From positions 526,068 through 590,067 of the forward strand of contig NZ_LMVB01000002.1 of assembly GCF_001510645.1 (NCBI RefSeq): a stretch of DNA of 64,000 bases, in the 5' to 3' direction. Below, piece by piece: positions 8,528 through 18,166 of this stretch; position 1 is the stretch's first letter; the number at the start of each line of letters is the position of its first letter. The notes under the pieces were generated by a model, which worked only from the letters and a program-made list of their open reading frames with translations, was not told where the DNA came from and searched no databases. The position numbers and the translations under genes are program-made. This DNA is from Paenibacillus sp. FJAT-29882. GTDB taxonomy: Bacteria; Bacillota; Bacilli; Bacillales; DSM-1321.

Positions 8528-10123
8528 TTACCGTTTTTGCTGTCTTCTAAACATGACTGGCGTGACGCCTTTTTCATTTTTAAATACTTTGATAAAATAC
8601 GAATGGCTATGGAAGCCGACCATATCGGATATCATCTTAACTTTATTATCCGTCTCTCTTAGCAGTTGTGCGGCTTTCTCAATCCTAACCTCATTCACAT
8701 AATCGATGAAGTTTTGACCTGTCTCTTTTTTAAAAATAGCACTAAAATATGCTTGATGAAGGAATAGGATATTCGACATTTCAATTAATGTAATCTTCTC
8801 ATGATAATTTGACTTCACATATTCCTTGGCAATCAGCACGTAGCGATTAACATTCTGCTCATCACTTTTCGTTAAATCATAAGACATGGTTTCCAGCATT
8901 TGTTTCAGCCATCTTTTCAATTCCTTTAGTGAATCAATCTCATAGATTTTTCCAAGTACTTGTTGATTATCTATTGATGGGAGTGCGAGCCCCTTTTCTT
9001 TAAGCCTGAAGATAAGCATAATGACGAGCTCGGAACAGGAACCACGTATTTCTGAAATTTTCTGGCCTTTTGATCGCTCCAATGCTTCGAAGAAACGGTG
9101 AATATCATTTGAAATTTCAGTTATTTCTCCAATTAAAACAGACTCCATCAGTTTTCCCTCAATGCTGTTCACATGCTCCACTATATTATCTTGAATTATC
9201 TTATTATTTTCGAATTCTTCGTTGGCAGACAAATCCTCACGAAAGATGACCGTCTCATGTTCACTAAAATATTTATAGCTACTAGCATGGACAGCTTCAT
9301 GATAAGAACGGCTAATTTCTTGGATCGATTGGGCCAAATTGCCAACCCCCACAACAATATGGGACTTTTCTTTGAATATTTCTCCAAGATTTTGTTGCAA
9401 AGAGTCTGCAAACAATAGAATTTTTGGCTTTAAATCTTTTCTTAAAACAGGCTTCTGTTCAGAGATTAATAAAATGAGACTATTCCCGTAAAACAATACA
9501 GGGACACGATAGCGCTTCCAAAAATCAATTGCAAGTTCTTTAATCTTTTGCCTAATTGAGAAGGTTGAGGTTTCTTTAAACACCCTTTCAAATGAAAAGA
9601 TGGCGACCCTAATGTATGGATTTTGCGCACTCCATTCTTGAGTATACTTCTGTAAGTTTGCACCTTTAATCAAATCCAATAGCATTAATTCCTGCGTATT
9701 CCACTTCTCATTTGATGCACTTACTTTTTTCAATTCTGCATCTTCATTTAATTCGCCCATCAGTTTATTAAAAACATCATAAAAATCCTCCTTATTCAAT
9801 GGTTTCAACATATATCCCTTCACACCGTATTGAATGGCATCCTGGGCATATTTAAAGTCATCATAAGCACTGAGGATGATGACCTTTATATCTGGGTATG
9901 ATATTTTTATTTCTTTAGCGAGCTCCAACCCTGTCATTTCAGGCATAAGCACGTCAGTCAACACTACATCGGGATGTTCCTGTTCAATGAGTACTAGAGC
10001 TTCACGGCCATTTTCTGCCGCCCCAACTACTTCAAACCCAACATCAGACCATGGAAAATAACGGGTTAATCTTTCTCTAATGCTTTTTTCATCATCGACT
10101 ACTATTACTTTATACAAAAACAT
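8528..10123 (-). CDS. Two-component response regulator, YesN/AraC type
   Basis: This 531-residue regulator has an N-terminal receiver domain (acidic pair DD at 10-11, phosphoacceptor Asp57 in LTDVLMP, Lys in MLKPL). A long middle region of about 270 residues resembles the linker of large Paenibacillus-type YesN regulators, and a C-terminal AraC pair of helix-turn-helix motifs follows (ITLIEMSNILFLHQAYFSAI, then KMISDMVGFHSHSYFIKVFK). The ATG at 10123 has AAGGAG five bases upstream. The kinase follows after 18 bases, so they are co-expressed. The likely target is the importer promoter near 5403-5560. Confidence 0.9.
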   Translation of the reverse strand: MFLYKVIVVDDEKSIRERLTRYFPWSDVGFEVVGAAENGREALVLIEQEHPDVVLTDVLMPEMTGLELAKEIKISYPDIKVIILSAYDDFKYAQDAIQYGVKGYMLKPLNKEDFYDVFNKLMGELNEDAELKKVSASNEKWNTQELMLLDLIKGANLQKYTQEWSAQNPYIRVAIFSFERVFKETSTFSIRQKIKELAIDFWKRYRVPVLFYGNSLILLISEQKPVLRKDLKPKILLFADSLQQNLGEIFKEKSHIVVGVGNLAQSIQEISRSYHEAVHASSYKYFSEHETVIFREDLSANEEFENNKIIQDNIVEHVNSIEGKLMESVLIGEITEISNDIHRFFEALERSKGQKISEIRGSCSELVIMLIFRLKEKGLALPSIDNQQVLGKIYEIDSLKELKRWLKQMLETMSYDLTKSDEQNVNRYVLIAKEYVKSNYHEKITLIEMSNILFLHQAYFSAIFKKETGQNFIDYVNEVRIEKAAQLLRETDNKVKMISDMVGFHSHSYFIKVFKNEKGVTPVMFRRQQKR

Positions 10124-10511
10124 TCAACTCCTTTTAGAAGTGTGCCTATTAATATCACTAGATTGGTTTATTAGCTCAAGTATGTTGATTATTGATGAAC
10201 CATCACGAATTTCTGCCCTATTCTTTCGAAAAACAACGTCCGCTACTTTGTCCATTTAAGGATTACCATATTGGTACCTTGCTCTTATTGTATAAGAAAA
10301 TGTTTAAGTATGGGGGAAAAGTTGTTGAAAAAGAGCTAAATGTGGAGAACGGGGACTCTTGCCTGTTATTTTTGCTTCTGAGTATAGATTTGTAATCAGT
10401 TTGATCAAATTGATATTAATAATCTTAATAAACGATCAATAAGAAAAAGCATGTTTTGAAAAAAAAATTGATCAAAACACGCTCTTACTATATTCAATTG
10501 AATCATTATTT
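10124..10511. other. Intergenic region with a hairpin and a doubtful small ORF
   Basis: A 67-codon plus-strand frame (10192-10395) has no ribosome-binding site and no recognisable family, so I do not call it a gene. At 10448-10483, AGCATGTTTTGA pairs with TCAAAACACGCT with one mismatch around an A-rich loop. This may be a vestigial terminator or repeat. Confidence 0.35.
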
Positions 10512-10550
10512 AAAAAGGCACAATTCCTTATACAAGAATTGTGCCCTTTT
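10512..10550 (-). terminator. Rho-independent terminator of the Clp-N/GNAT gene
   Basis: GAATTGTGCC and GGCACAATTC form a 10-bp stem with a nine-base loop. On the minus strand the stem is followed by TTTTT. It lies about 60 bases after the stop at 10607. Confidence 0.8.
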
Positions 10551-10606
10551 GTAGAAGATCATCGCATCCTATTTCAGCTAGATAGTTATATAAGAATGGT
10601 CATTTA

Positions 10607-11431
10607 TTATGCTGATGGAATTACAACTGCGTTACATGCCTTTTCGTAAAACTCTATTGGCCCGGCTCCACCAATAATGGCATACTCATAACCAATATCC
10701 TTCATATCTTTTAAACAATGATGTAGTAATGAGTAACCAATCCCGTTAATCCTATTAGACATCGATACTCCCATAGGACCAAAATAACACTTTTTATTTT
10801 TATATACATCAAAAGCAGCAAAACCGACTATTTCTCCTTCAGTGTCTGTAGCTATATATATCGAAGGTTCACTTAATAAAAAACCATCTTTTATTGTTTG
10901 TGACCATTCGTATGAAAAATTATGTTCTACAAACTTAACAAGTCTATTTAAATCGTTATTCTTCACTTTACGAACAATCTGTGAATTTATATTTGGGAAG
11001 CTGTAATTGCCAAGATGTGTAATCATATCTCGAGAGGTAGTACCGAGAGTTAAAATTATCTTCTTGTTTTCATCTGTTAAAAAACGATCAATCACATTAG
11101 TTTTTATTAATGCTTTAAGGATATGACCTTCATTCAGATAGACTTGGTTGTATTTTTCCATATAACTAATGGCTACTTCAAAAACCTTTTTAACTTCTTC
11201 AGTTATGGGAACATTAAAAAGGAAACTGCTAGTCAATTTTTGGTCTATAGAATCGTCCATTTCCTCAATCTGAACCCTTAAGGAAGATACGTCTAACGTG
11301 CTTTTCAAATATATTTCCCCAATCACACCTGTTTTTTCCTTTAAACAGGCTATAAGTAAATGTACCGGCTTTAACACTTTACTTTTAGCAATTTCAACCT
11401 CGTTTTCCGCATTCCTTATTATTCTTAACAT
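10607..11431 (-). CDS. Clp N-terminal-domain / GNAT acetyltransferase fusion
   Basis: The N-terminal half (about 1-140) has the repeated four-helix pattern of Clp R domains: LKPVHLLIACLKEKTGVIGE, then LNEGHILKALIKTN. The C-terminal half (about 150-274) is a GNAT fold with EIVGFAAFDV, an acetyl-CoA loop near MSNRINGIGYSLL and the family ending FYEKAC. It may acetylate a small molecule or protein, with the Clp domain as a recognition module; the substrate is unknown. The ATG at 11431 has no ribosome-binding site. Homology to Clp-N (NFTNR) continues nine codons upstream to a CTG at 11458 with GGGAGAGG five bases before it, so translation may begin there. It is a single-gene unit with its own terminator. 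Confidence 0.7.
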   Translation of the reverse strand: MLRIIRNAENEVEIAKSKVLKPVHLLIACLKEKTGVIGEIYLKSTLDVSSLRVQIEEMDDSIDQKLTSSFLFNVPITEEVKKVFEVAISYMEKYNQVYLNEGHILKALIKTNVIDRFLTDENKKIILTLGTTSRDMITHLGNYSFPNINSQIVRKVKNNDLNRLVKFVEHNFSYEWSQTIKDGFLLSEPSIYIATDTEGEIVGFAAFDVYKNKKCYFGPMGVSMSNRINGIGYSLLHHCLKDMKDIGYEYAIIGGAGPIEFYEKACNAVVIPSA

Positions 11432-11458
11432 TCTATTAGTGAAATTAAAATTACCCAG

Positions 11459-11649
11459 TTTTACCTCTCCCTTTTAAGTGATTTCACTATTTTACTTCCA
11501 GGAGTAAATTTAAATCCTTATTAAAAAAAGTGCCTGATAATTCCTGCTCTAGAATTGCACCCGATTCTTGAAGATAACTAAAGCTTCTATACTGAGCCAA
11601 CTATGCTAAAAATCTAGTAAGCTTCATAACAGAATGGTAAGCCAGAGAC
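11459..11649. other. Intergenic stretch
   Basis: It contains the GGGAGAGG site used by the preceding gene and otherwise no recognisable gene or RNA. Confidence 0.3.
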
Positions 11650-11696
11650 AAAAAAAGTCCACAAAGCTTTCTAAAAAGGCTTTACGGGCTTTTTTT
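11650..11696 (-). terminator. Terminator of the Gfo/isomerase operon
   Basis: AAAAAAAGTCC (11650-11660) pairs with GGGCTTTTTTT (11686-11696) through 11 bp including one G-T pair. Read on the minus strand, the stem ends in a run of seven T. It lies 80 bases after the last operon gene (stop 11776). Confidence 0.7.
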
Positions 11697-11775
11697 GTTT
11701 CTTGTTTTGTATAGGTAAAAATCAATGCGATCTCTTTGAAATCTACTGCTTTCGCATGGAAATTATTCTTCCCTT

Positions 11776-12639
11776 TTATGCCTCTTCCCAAAGACGCCGC
11801 AAATTATCCATGCTGATTCTTGAACCTTTCTTACATTCTTCCAGCCCTTCAAATTCTACTGAAATATACCCATCATATCCTGATTGTTTGATAATTTTAA
11901 TAATTTCTCGCATATCAATATCTCCATGACCAACTATTGCGCCTCGTAAATAGTTACCTGCAGTAGTTGGAAACCATCCTTCCCCAGGGTTATTATAGGA
12001 TGGTCGTAGGTAGAAATCTTTGATATGAATCATGGACGCCAATAAAATATTCTTTTTTACAGCTGAAACCGAATCCTCATCTACACACATAAAATTTCCA
12101 ATGTCCAGTGTGGTTTTAAAATTTGTTCTTTCAACATGGTTAATAACTGTTCGAACTCGATCACTCGCCTGGATGAAATATCCGTGATTTTCTACACTTG
12201 TCGTTATTCCAAACGTTGCGGCATAATCCGCAACCTGCCTACATGCCCGAACTATTTTAGGCAAATCTTTTTCAAACTGTTCTATAGAAGTTTCATTTAT
12301 TGGCCGTGATGCCACATCATGGCGCATTAGTTTTACACCAAGAAGATTAGCAATATCTACTTGTTTCTTAACTCGCTCAATTTCATTCTCATACTCTTCA
12401 TTATTTGATGTAATGAAATTGGCACTGATTGCATAGTTAGAAATTTCAATCCCTGCGTCTTCTGCCCGTTGACGAATTGAATGAATCAAATCAGGGTCAT
12501 CATCCAAGCTAAAGCCCATCGGAACAATTTCAATATGTTCCCCGCCTTGGTCTGCTATCCACTGAATCGCTTCCAAAATATCAATCTCTTTCGACTGCAA
12601 TGCCGAAAATAAACTATAAGAGCTTAAACCGAGTTTCAT
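11776..12639 (-). CDS. Sugar phosphate isomerase/epimerase family protein (TIM barrel)
   Basis: This 287-residue protein has the AP-endonuclease-2 type TIM barrel pattern: MKLGLSSYSL at the first strand, GGEHIEIVPMG, VENHGY (metal ligand Glu near 151), TLDIGNF (Asp), MIHIKDF (His) and a late Glu in YISVEFEG. These metal ligands are all present, so it is probably an active isomerase, epimerase or lyase on a sugar or keto-sugar. It is the last gene of a run of four oxidoreductases. Relatives paired with Gfo/Idh/MocA enzymes act in inositol metabolism or in cleavage of 3-keto-glycosides; which applies cannot be told. Confidence 0.8.
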   Translation of the reverse strand: MKLGLSSYSLFSALQSKEIDILEAIQWIADQGGEHIEIVPMGFSLDDDPDLIHSIRQRAEDAGIEISNYAISANFITSNNEEYENEIERVKKQVDIANLLGVKLMRHDVASRPINETSIEQFEKDLPKIVRACRQVADYAATFGITTSVENHGYFIQASDRVRTVINHVERTNFKTTLDIGNFMCVDEDSVSAVKKNILLASMIHIKDFYLRPSYNNPGEGWFPTTAGNYLRGAIVGHGDIDMREIIKIIKQSGYDGYISVEFEGLEECKKGSRISMDNLRRLWEEA

Positions 12640-12711
12640 GCCTGCTCACCTCAGTAATTAGTTTCGGTATATGAATAAAAACACGTGATATTATAACCTA
12701 CAAACGGTCTT

Positions 12712-13695
12712 TTATATTCTAGTAAGAGTGACAGCTTGTTTTAATTTATTCGATTCATAAGCGGCCTGAACGACTTCCAATGTACGAAGCCCATCTTCTC
12801 CTGTAATGGATGGACACCGCTTACTTTTCACACAATCAATGAAATCATTTACAAGTCCAAGATCCATGTCATCGCCCCAGCCAATATGCTGAACTTTTTT
12901 CTGCTGATCATTATATAAGACGAGGTGCTGTTTAAAGGCATCGAGCGAAATCGTTCCTTTTGTTCCGACTATCTCCATCTTCACATCCCCCCATGTCGGG
13001 AATGTACTCGGTCGAGACCAACTAGGATCAATCGTTACAATCGTACCTGATTCTAGCTCCAATGTAACAATCCCACAATCTTCAACAGCGATATCATAAA
13101 ATCTTGTATCTAGTTCTGCATACACTTGTTTCACTTCATCATTTTGTATCCATCGGATCAGATCCATCACATGAACAATATGATCAACAGCTGCTCCTCC
13201 ACCTGATCGTTCTTTTTCGATAAACCACCCTCCAGGCATTTGCCCGTGATTCGTTGCCTGTATCGCTACAATTTCTCCTAGTGCTCCCGATTGAATCACT
13301 TCTCTTACTTTTTGTACAGCTGGGACAAACCGAACCGGAAAGGCTACTTGCAGGATAACTCCTTCTTCCTCACAGACACGAATCATTTCCTTTGCATCAT
13401 TTACTTCTGTTGCAATTGGTTTTTCACATAAAATATGCTTTTTCATCTTCGCTGCTTCTATTACATGTTCTTTATGGTTAACGTTTTCCGAGCAAATAAC
13501 TACCGAGTCAATATCTGTTTCGAGAAAGCTAGTCAGATTAGAATAATACTCACAACGAAAACGTTCTGCCATTCTACTTCCTCTTTCTATATCCTCATCC
13601 CAAATAGCGGTTAGCTCGACATCTGAATGTTCAGTTAAATGATCGGCATAACTCACAGCATGCATATGGGCAAAACTAATGATCCCTATCTTCAT
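12712..13695 (-). CDS. Gfo/Idh/MocA family oxidoreductase
   Basis: This is an NAD(P)-dependent sugar or polyol dehydrogenase of about 327 residues. It has an N-terminal Rossmann strand (MKIGIISFAHMH, with a non-standard glycine loop), the family CEKPIA motif near residue 90 and the alpha/beta C-terminal domain with GGGAAVDHIVHVMDL. The start at 13695 is set by GGGAGGTG seven bases upstream. Its ATG overlaps the TGA of the previous gene (ATGA), indicating translational coupling. A longer reading to 13758 would run into that gene. The reaction is likely oxidation of a hydroxyl on a sugar or glycoside; the substrate is unknown. Confidence 0.85.
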   Translation of the reverse strand: MKIGIISFAHMHAVSYADHLTEHSDVELTAIWDEDIERGSRMAERFRCEYYSNLTSFLETDIDSVVICSENVNHKEHVIEAAKMKKHILCEKPIATEVNDAKEMIRVCEEEGVILQVAFPVRFVPAVQKVREVIQSGALGEIVAIQATNHGQMPGGWFIEKERSGGGAAVDHIVHVMDLIRWIQNDEVKQVYAELDTRFYDIAVEDCGIVTLELESGTIVTIDPSWSRPSTFPTWGDVKMEIVGTKGTISLDAFKQHLVLYNDQQKKVQHIGWGDDMDLGLVNDFIDCVKSKRCPSITGEDGLRTLEVVQAAYESNKLKQAVTLTRI

Positions 13696-14690
13696 TTCAA
13701 GACACCTCCCTTTTTGAGTTCTACGGGTTGTCCTGATTTTGCTGAAAACCTTACACATTCCGCTATAGTAATTGCTTTAATTGCATCATTTGTTGTAATA
13801 ATAGGAGTAATTCCATTTTCTATGCAGTCAACAAAATGTTGAAGTTGCTTTTCAAGAGGTGTTTGCCTAACAACATAGCTAGGAACTGCAACCCTTTCCT
13901 GTCCCACTTTTTCCTCATCAAACAGTTCTAACACAATTGGTTCTTGATCACGGCTTTGATACGCAATCATCCCCTTGCTTCCGGCTAATTCGAAGGAACT
14001 TACAAATTTTTTTGAGCCCCATGATACCTCTAGATGGGCTATTACTCCCGATTCAAACCTTAATGTAATAAGTGCATATTCAAGATTCTCTCGTTTGATC
14101 TGTTTCGCCATTACGCGCTCAACCTCGCCGAATGTCCAACGGAGCCAATCAATATCATGAATACCCAAATCTAATACAATGCCGCCGCTTTTGGATTCAT
14201 CGTTATACCACACATCATGGCCTTTTGGATATGGGCCACATCTTGATAATCTCATGATACCGGGTTGTCCAATTGCACCACTTAACACTTGCTTTCTCGC
14301 TTCAATGTATTCAGGAGAAAATCGTAATACATGCCCAACACAAAGAGGAACATTATATTGCTCACATATATCGACAATTCTTTTCGCCACTTTAGAATTT
14401 ACTGCTAATGGTTTTTCACAAATAACCGCTTTCCCTGCTTGTGCTGCAATCTGAACCACTTCTTCATGAAGATGCGTCGGAACACAGACGTCAACAATAT
14501 CAATTGGTATTTGCCGAAGCGCTTCTTGTAAATCATCGAAGCCTCTAACATTATACTGTGCTGCAAGATGGGTTGTGTTTTGTTTGGTTCGACCAACGAC
14601 CGCAACCACTTCGCATCCATTCACATTTACCCATTCTTCCAAATGCATAGTTCCCATTGTACCTGTACCAACAACAGCCACTCTACTCAT
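13692..14690 (-). CDS. Gfo/Idh/MocA family oxidoreductase
   Basis: This protein of about 332 residues has the Rossmann motif VAVVGTGTMG at its start, CEKPLAV near residue 93 and the catalytic-region GGIVLDLGIHDID, including the His expected in this family. The ATG at 14690 lies eight bases after GAGGTG; a GTG three codons earlier is too close to the site. It overlaps the next gene by four bases. Together with its neighbours it suggests successive or alternative oxidations of a glycoside or inositol-like substrate. Confidence 0.87.
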   Translation of the reverse strand: MSRVAVVGTGTMGTMHLEEWVNVNGCEVVAVVGRTKQNTTHLAAQYNVRGFDDLQEALRQIPIDIVDVCVPTHLHEEVVQIAAQAGKAVICEKPLAVNSKVAKRIVDICEQYNVPLCVGHVLRFSPEYIEARKQVLSGAIGQPGIMRLSRCGPYPKGHDVWYNDESKSGGIVLDLGIHDIDWLRWTFGEVERVMAKQIKRENLEYALITLRFESGVIAHLEVSWGSKKFVSSFELAGSKGMIAYQSRDQEPIVLELFDEEKVGQERVAVPSYVVRQTPLEKQLQHFVDCIENGITPIITTNDAIKAITIAECVRFSAKSGQPVELKKGGVLK

Positions 14691-14723
14691 CTTTTTCACA
14701 CCTCATTTTTCATTTACTTGGCA

Positions 14724-15716
14724 TTAACAAACGGCAGAAGCTGACATAAATTCCGATAAATGAATCGCCTGACCAGTTTCACTCGATGTATTCGCAGCTA
14801 GTGTGACAGCTAACGTTTTCACCGCTTCTTCATAAGGAGCTAACACTAATTCCTTTTTGTTAAAACGAACAGCATCAATAAATGCACGATCTTGTTCTCC
14901 GTAAAAGTCCAATTTAGATTTATAGGAAATGGTTGTGTCTTTATCAATGATGTGTAAAGTTGTATTATCGAGCACTACTCTAAAATCTCGCCCTAAAATT
15001 TCTAATCCGGAATAATGATCTGCCTGTGTAAAAGAAGAAACAAGATTTCCAATCGCACCTGATGCAAACGTTAAATTTACCGATGTCACATCTGGTATAT
15101 CGATATCTGGAATATCCCCCATCACTTGCAATGCCATATTTGCATAGACAGTGTTCACATCCCCTGCTAAATAACGGATTAAATCAAGCGTGTGCGTTGA
15201 TTGTTCCACTAATTGCCCACCCGACTTATCCATTACGCGATACCAAGGCGTTTGCACAAATGATGTAATATAATGACCACGTACCATTGCTATTTGCTTA
15301 TCTTGTAAGTACTCTTTCGCTTTTGAAATCGTATCCAAATAACGTAAGCAATAACCCGATGCGCATATAATCCCAGCTTCCTTAATTGCTTTTGCTTTCG
15401 CTATGACATTTTCCATCTCAAGTCCCAGTGGTTTTTCAACCATTAAATGAATCCCACGTGCAGCTGCTTTTTCTTCGATATTCCCGTGCGCAAAAGGCGG
15501 GACGCAAACAAATAGTGCGTCTATTATTTCATTTTCGAGCATTTCATCTACATCGGTATAACTTTTGGCTCCATACTGCTCTCCCACTTGCTTTACTCTC
15601 TCGGTGGAAATATCACATACCGCTACAATTGTTGCATGTTCATTTTGGTTGATATGTTCTAAGTGCACCGCAGCAATGCCACCGACTCCGATAAAACCAA
15701 CTTTTACGTTTTCCAA
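14724..15716 (-). CDS. Gfo/Idh/MocA family oxidoreductase
   Basis: The start is the TTG at 15716 (protein begins MENVKVGFIGVGG after initiation), because GGGGGAGG lies seven bases upstream; a frame reaching 15782 has no site. The protein of about 330 residues has the nucleotide loop GFIGVGGIA, the VEKPLG motif near residue 92 and a C-terminal domain with SGGQLVEQSTHTLDL. It lies 33 bases upstream of the next oxidoreductase. The function is that of an NAD(P)-linked sugar or glycoside dehydrogenase, substrate unknown. Confidence 0.85.
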   Translation of the reverse strand: MENVKVGFIGVGGIAAVHLEHINQNEHATIVAVCDISTERVKQVGEQYGAKSYTDVDEMLENEIIDALFVCVPPFAHGNIEEKAAARGIHLMVEKPLGLEMENVIAKAKAIKEAGIICASGYCLRYLDTISKAKEYLQDKQIAMVRGHYITSFVQTPWYRVMDKSGGQLVEQSTHTLDLIRYLAGDVNTVYANMALQVMGDIPDIDIPDVTSVNLTFASGAIGNLVSSFTQADHYSGLEILGRDFRVVLDNTTLHIIDKDTTISYKSKLDFYGEQDRAFIDAVRFNKKELVLAPYEEAVKTLAVTLAANTSSETGQAIHLSEFMSASAVC

Positions 15717-15989
15717 ATTATTTCCTCCCCCTATACTCTTTGTATCGTTGGATCGATTGCTAAAATTACATCCATGACGCACACTATCGTTTTAAAGTAC
15801 ATAGCGAAATATGGTAAGTCTAACTCAGCCTAATTCACAAGATTTTCACCAATTGCATGTGTACCCAGTGTTCAAAGTATCCGAAATGAAGTCTATTCCG
15901 GATTTCAGAATATATGCACCCCATAGTCGAAAGTCGACTCGTCAATGTAACGTATCATAGCCTGCTAGACTATTTAAATATTGGTCCGA

Positions 15990-17027
15990 TTATGTGCTCG
16001 CCGTGATAGTCTTGTCAGAAAGTATTACGATTTCTCCATCATTATCAGCTGAACAAATTTCAGCTTCAATTATTTCGAGAGATCCTAATGTACTTTCAGG
16101 TGTTGCAACTGAGATTAGGGTATTATTGAGAATAGAATGGACGAAATAACTAATTTCTCGATAATATCCTCTGTCTGATGAAAGCTCTGCGATAAAACCT
16201 GATGCATGATTTGGATTTACTTTGACTTGGTCGTTCTCAAATACGATATTTCCTCGTTTAAAATTAACACGGTAAGTCATGGAGAAGCCATAATCACCTT
16301 GTAAAGTCCAGTCCGCCTGAGCATTCAACACTTTGTTATCTTCATATATATAGTTGGTTGAAACAATATCATAGCCACTACCCGGAACGACGGTGCGTCC
16401 TAGTGAAGATACTTTTTCTGGTTTACCAAATAGCCAATGGATCATATCAGTATCATGAATATGCATATCCAGCATACTGCCACCACTTTTTTCTTTTTCT
16501 CTATACCAGCCATTTGGGGTCGCGCCACCTCTGAAAAAATACCCGCTGGTTACTTTTCCGTAGCGTTCATCCTCAACACAATTTTTCAAGTATTCGTACG
16601 CTGGCCAAAAACGCAGACATTGACCGATCATTAGATTTTTTCCAGTTCTCTTTGCAGTTTCTACCATACGGGTTCCTTCAACAGAGTTTAACGCCATTGG
16701 TTTTTCACAAAATACATGATAACCGCGTTCTAATAGATCACACGAAACATCTGCATGTAAATAGGTAGGCAATGCAATGTCTATAATGTCTAACTGTTCA
16801 TTTTTTAACATATCTTCCATATCTGAATATAACCGGAATGACGATAAGTCGTAGGACGATTGGTCAGTTGAAATATTTCCTACCACTTTTTCATTTTTTA
16901 ATTCCTCTATACGAATATCGCAGATCGCTGTCAATTCTATTGGAACCCCTTCTGCTGCCAAACGGAGATAATTTTCAAAATGCATATGCCCCATAAAACC
17001 GAAACCAATTAATCCTACTTTTAACAT
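15990..17027 (-). CDS. Gfo/Idh/MocA family oxidoreductase
   Basis: This 345-residue protein starts MLKVGLIGFGFMG (Rossmann loop), has CEKPMAL near residue 110 and GGSMLDMHIHDTDM in the catalytic region, with the His-x3-Asp pattern of the family. The ATG has AAAGGAGA at normal spacing. It follows the isomerase gene at 17050 by 22 bases. A 270-base gap without any gene separates it from the next oxidoreductase, so a second promoter may lie there. Confidence 0.87.
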   Translation of the reverse strand: MLKVGLIGFGFMGHMHFENYLRLAAEGVPIELTAICDIRIEELKNEKVVGNISTDQSSYDLSSFRLYSDMEDMLKNEQLDIIDIALPTYLHADVSCDLLERGYHVFCEKPMALNSVEGTRMVETAKRTGKNLMIGQCLRFWPAYEYLKNCVEDERYGKVTSGYFFRGGATPNGWYREKEKSGGSMLDMHIHDTDMIHWLFGKPEKVSSLGRTVVPGSGYDIVSTNYIYEDNKVLNAQADWTLQGDYGFSMTYRVNFKRGNIVFENDQVKVNPNHASGFIAELSSDRGYYREISYFVHSILNNTLISVATPESTLGSLEIIEAEICSADNDGEIVILSDKTITAST

Positions 17028-17049
17028 ACTATCTTCTCCTTTCTTTTTC

Positions 17050-17898
17050 TTACTTCACAGAACCTCTTAAAATAGCATCCATTGATCTAGAAGTATTATA
17101 GATAATTTGTGTGGAATGGTGTGTATACGCCGGAATCATTTCTGCTGTAACATAGTTGCTATAACCAATATCACGAAGCGCATCAATGACTGCTGGATAA
17201 TTTACATCTCCCGCAAGTAGATCTACGAAACCTGCAAGCCCGCCCACTTCACGACGGTAATCTTTTAAGTGTACTTTTTTAATCCGTTCCCCTAAGATTT
17301 GGATCCAATGTTCTGGATACCCTGAATACACGACGTTACCAACATCGAAATAAGATCCAACATATTCCGACCCAACAGTATCAATAAAACTTCTCATTTC
17401 TAGTGGCGACAGTAAGAATTTATTCCATACATTCTCGATACCTATGTTGACTCCTGATGCCTTAGCATCATTAGACAATTCTTGCATCGCTTCAAGTGCA
17501 AACTCATAAGCCTTTTCGTAATTGACAACTTTGTCATTTGATTGAAGATCTGCATTGACACCCCCTGGGATTACCAGAATAGTATCGACTTCAAATGCCG
17601 CTGCAAGTTCTAACTGCCTTTTACAAATATCGATTGCCTTCTGGCGCATTTTGGCATCTCCACTTGTCATAGAATAGGACCAATACAATCCCGTCGCAAA
17701 CCCACAAATTTCAAGCCCTATATCATCCATCAAAGCACGGATTTCTCTAATTTTTTCATCACTAGTTTGCAGTCCCAATTCACCTGTTTCAGTTAATGCC
17801 AATTCAATCCCATCAAAGCCTGCATCTTTAGCAATCCGGCTACATTCAGAGATTGACATGCCCTCTGGAAAAGACCAAATATTAATACCTTTTTTCAT
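17050..17898 (-). CDS. Sugar phosphate isomerase/epimerase family protein (TIM barrel)
   Basis: This 282-residue protein is the first gene of the oxidoreductase run. Metal-site motifs are in order: GFDGIELALTE, GIENVWN (Glu), SYFDVGN (Asp), VHLKDYR (His) and a late Glu in YVTAEMIPA. GGGAGGC lies seven bases before the ATG. It faces a divergent AraC regulator across 268 bases that hold a cre-like site. It is probably a metal-dependent isomerase, epimerase or lyase acting on products of the neighbouring dehydrogenases. Confidence 0.83.
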   Translation of the reverse strand: MKKGINIWSFPEGMSISECSRIAKDAGFDGIELALTETGELGLQTSDEKIREIRALMDDIGLEICGFATGLYWSYSMTSGDAKMRQKAIDICKRQLELAAAFEVDTILVIPGGVNADLQSNDKVVNYEKAYEFALEAMQELSNDAKASGVNIGIENVWNKFLLSPLEMRSFIDTVGSEYVGSYFDVGNVVYSGYPEHWIQILGERIKKVHLKDYRREVGGLAGFVDLLAGDVNYPAVIDALRDIGYSNYVTAEMIPAYTHHSTQIIYNTSRSMDAILRGSVK

Positions 17899-17990
17899 TT
17901 TAAATGCCTCCCTAATAATCGTTTCATTTCATAAATAAATACATATTCAGCAATCTCACTTTTTTCAATATAACTGATATTCCCAACATA

Positions 17991-18004
17991 TGTTTACGCT
18001 TACA
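17991..18004 (-). promoter_or_regulatory. cre-like site between the isomerase and AraC genes
   Basis: On the minus strand the sequence is TGTAAGCGTAAACA, which differs from the cre consensus at one position. It lies about 95 bases upstream of the 17898 start, consistent with catabolite control of the operon. Confidence 0.6.
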
Positions 18005-18166
18005 TCCAATCGATCAACTAAAGACTTGGATGAAGTTAGACCATAGTACTACTTTTGCACAATACCTACTATATTGATATTAAAGATTGAGTGTGCTATT
18101 AATTAACTAACTACAATTAGTATAACAACCTTTTATAGAAAAAATTTAGAGGAAGGAGAGTCATTT

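Noticed and set aside
10192..10395. 67-codon plus-strand ORF
   Set aside because: No ribosome-binding site, no recognised family, and a hairpin-rich intergenic setting.
14724..15782. Start of the third oxidoreductase at 15782
   Set aside because: The extra 22 residues have no homology pattern and no ribosome-binding site, whereas TTG 15716 has a strong one.
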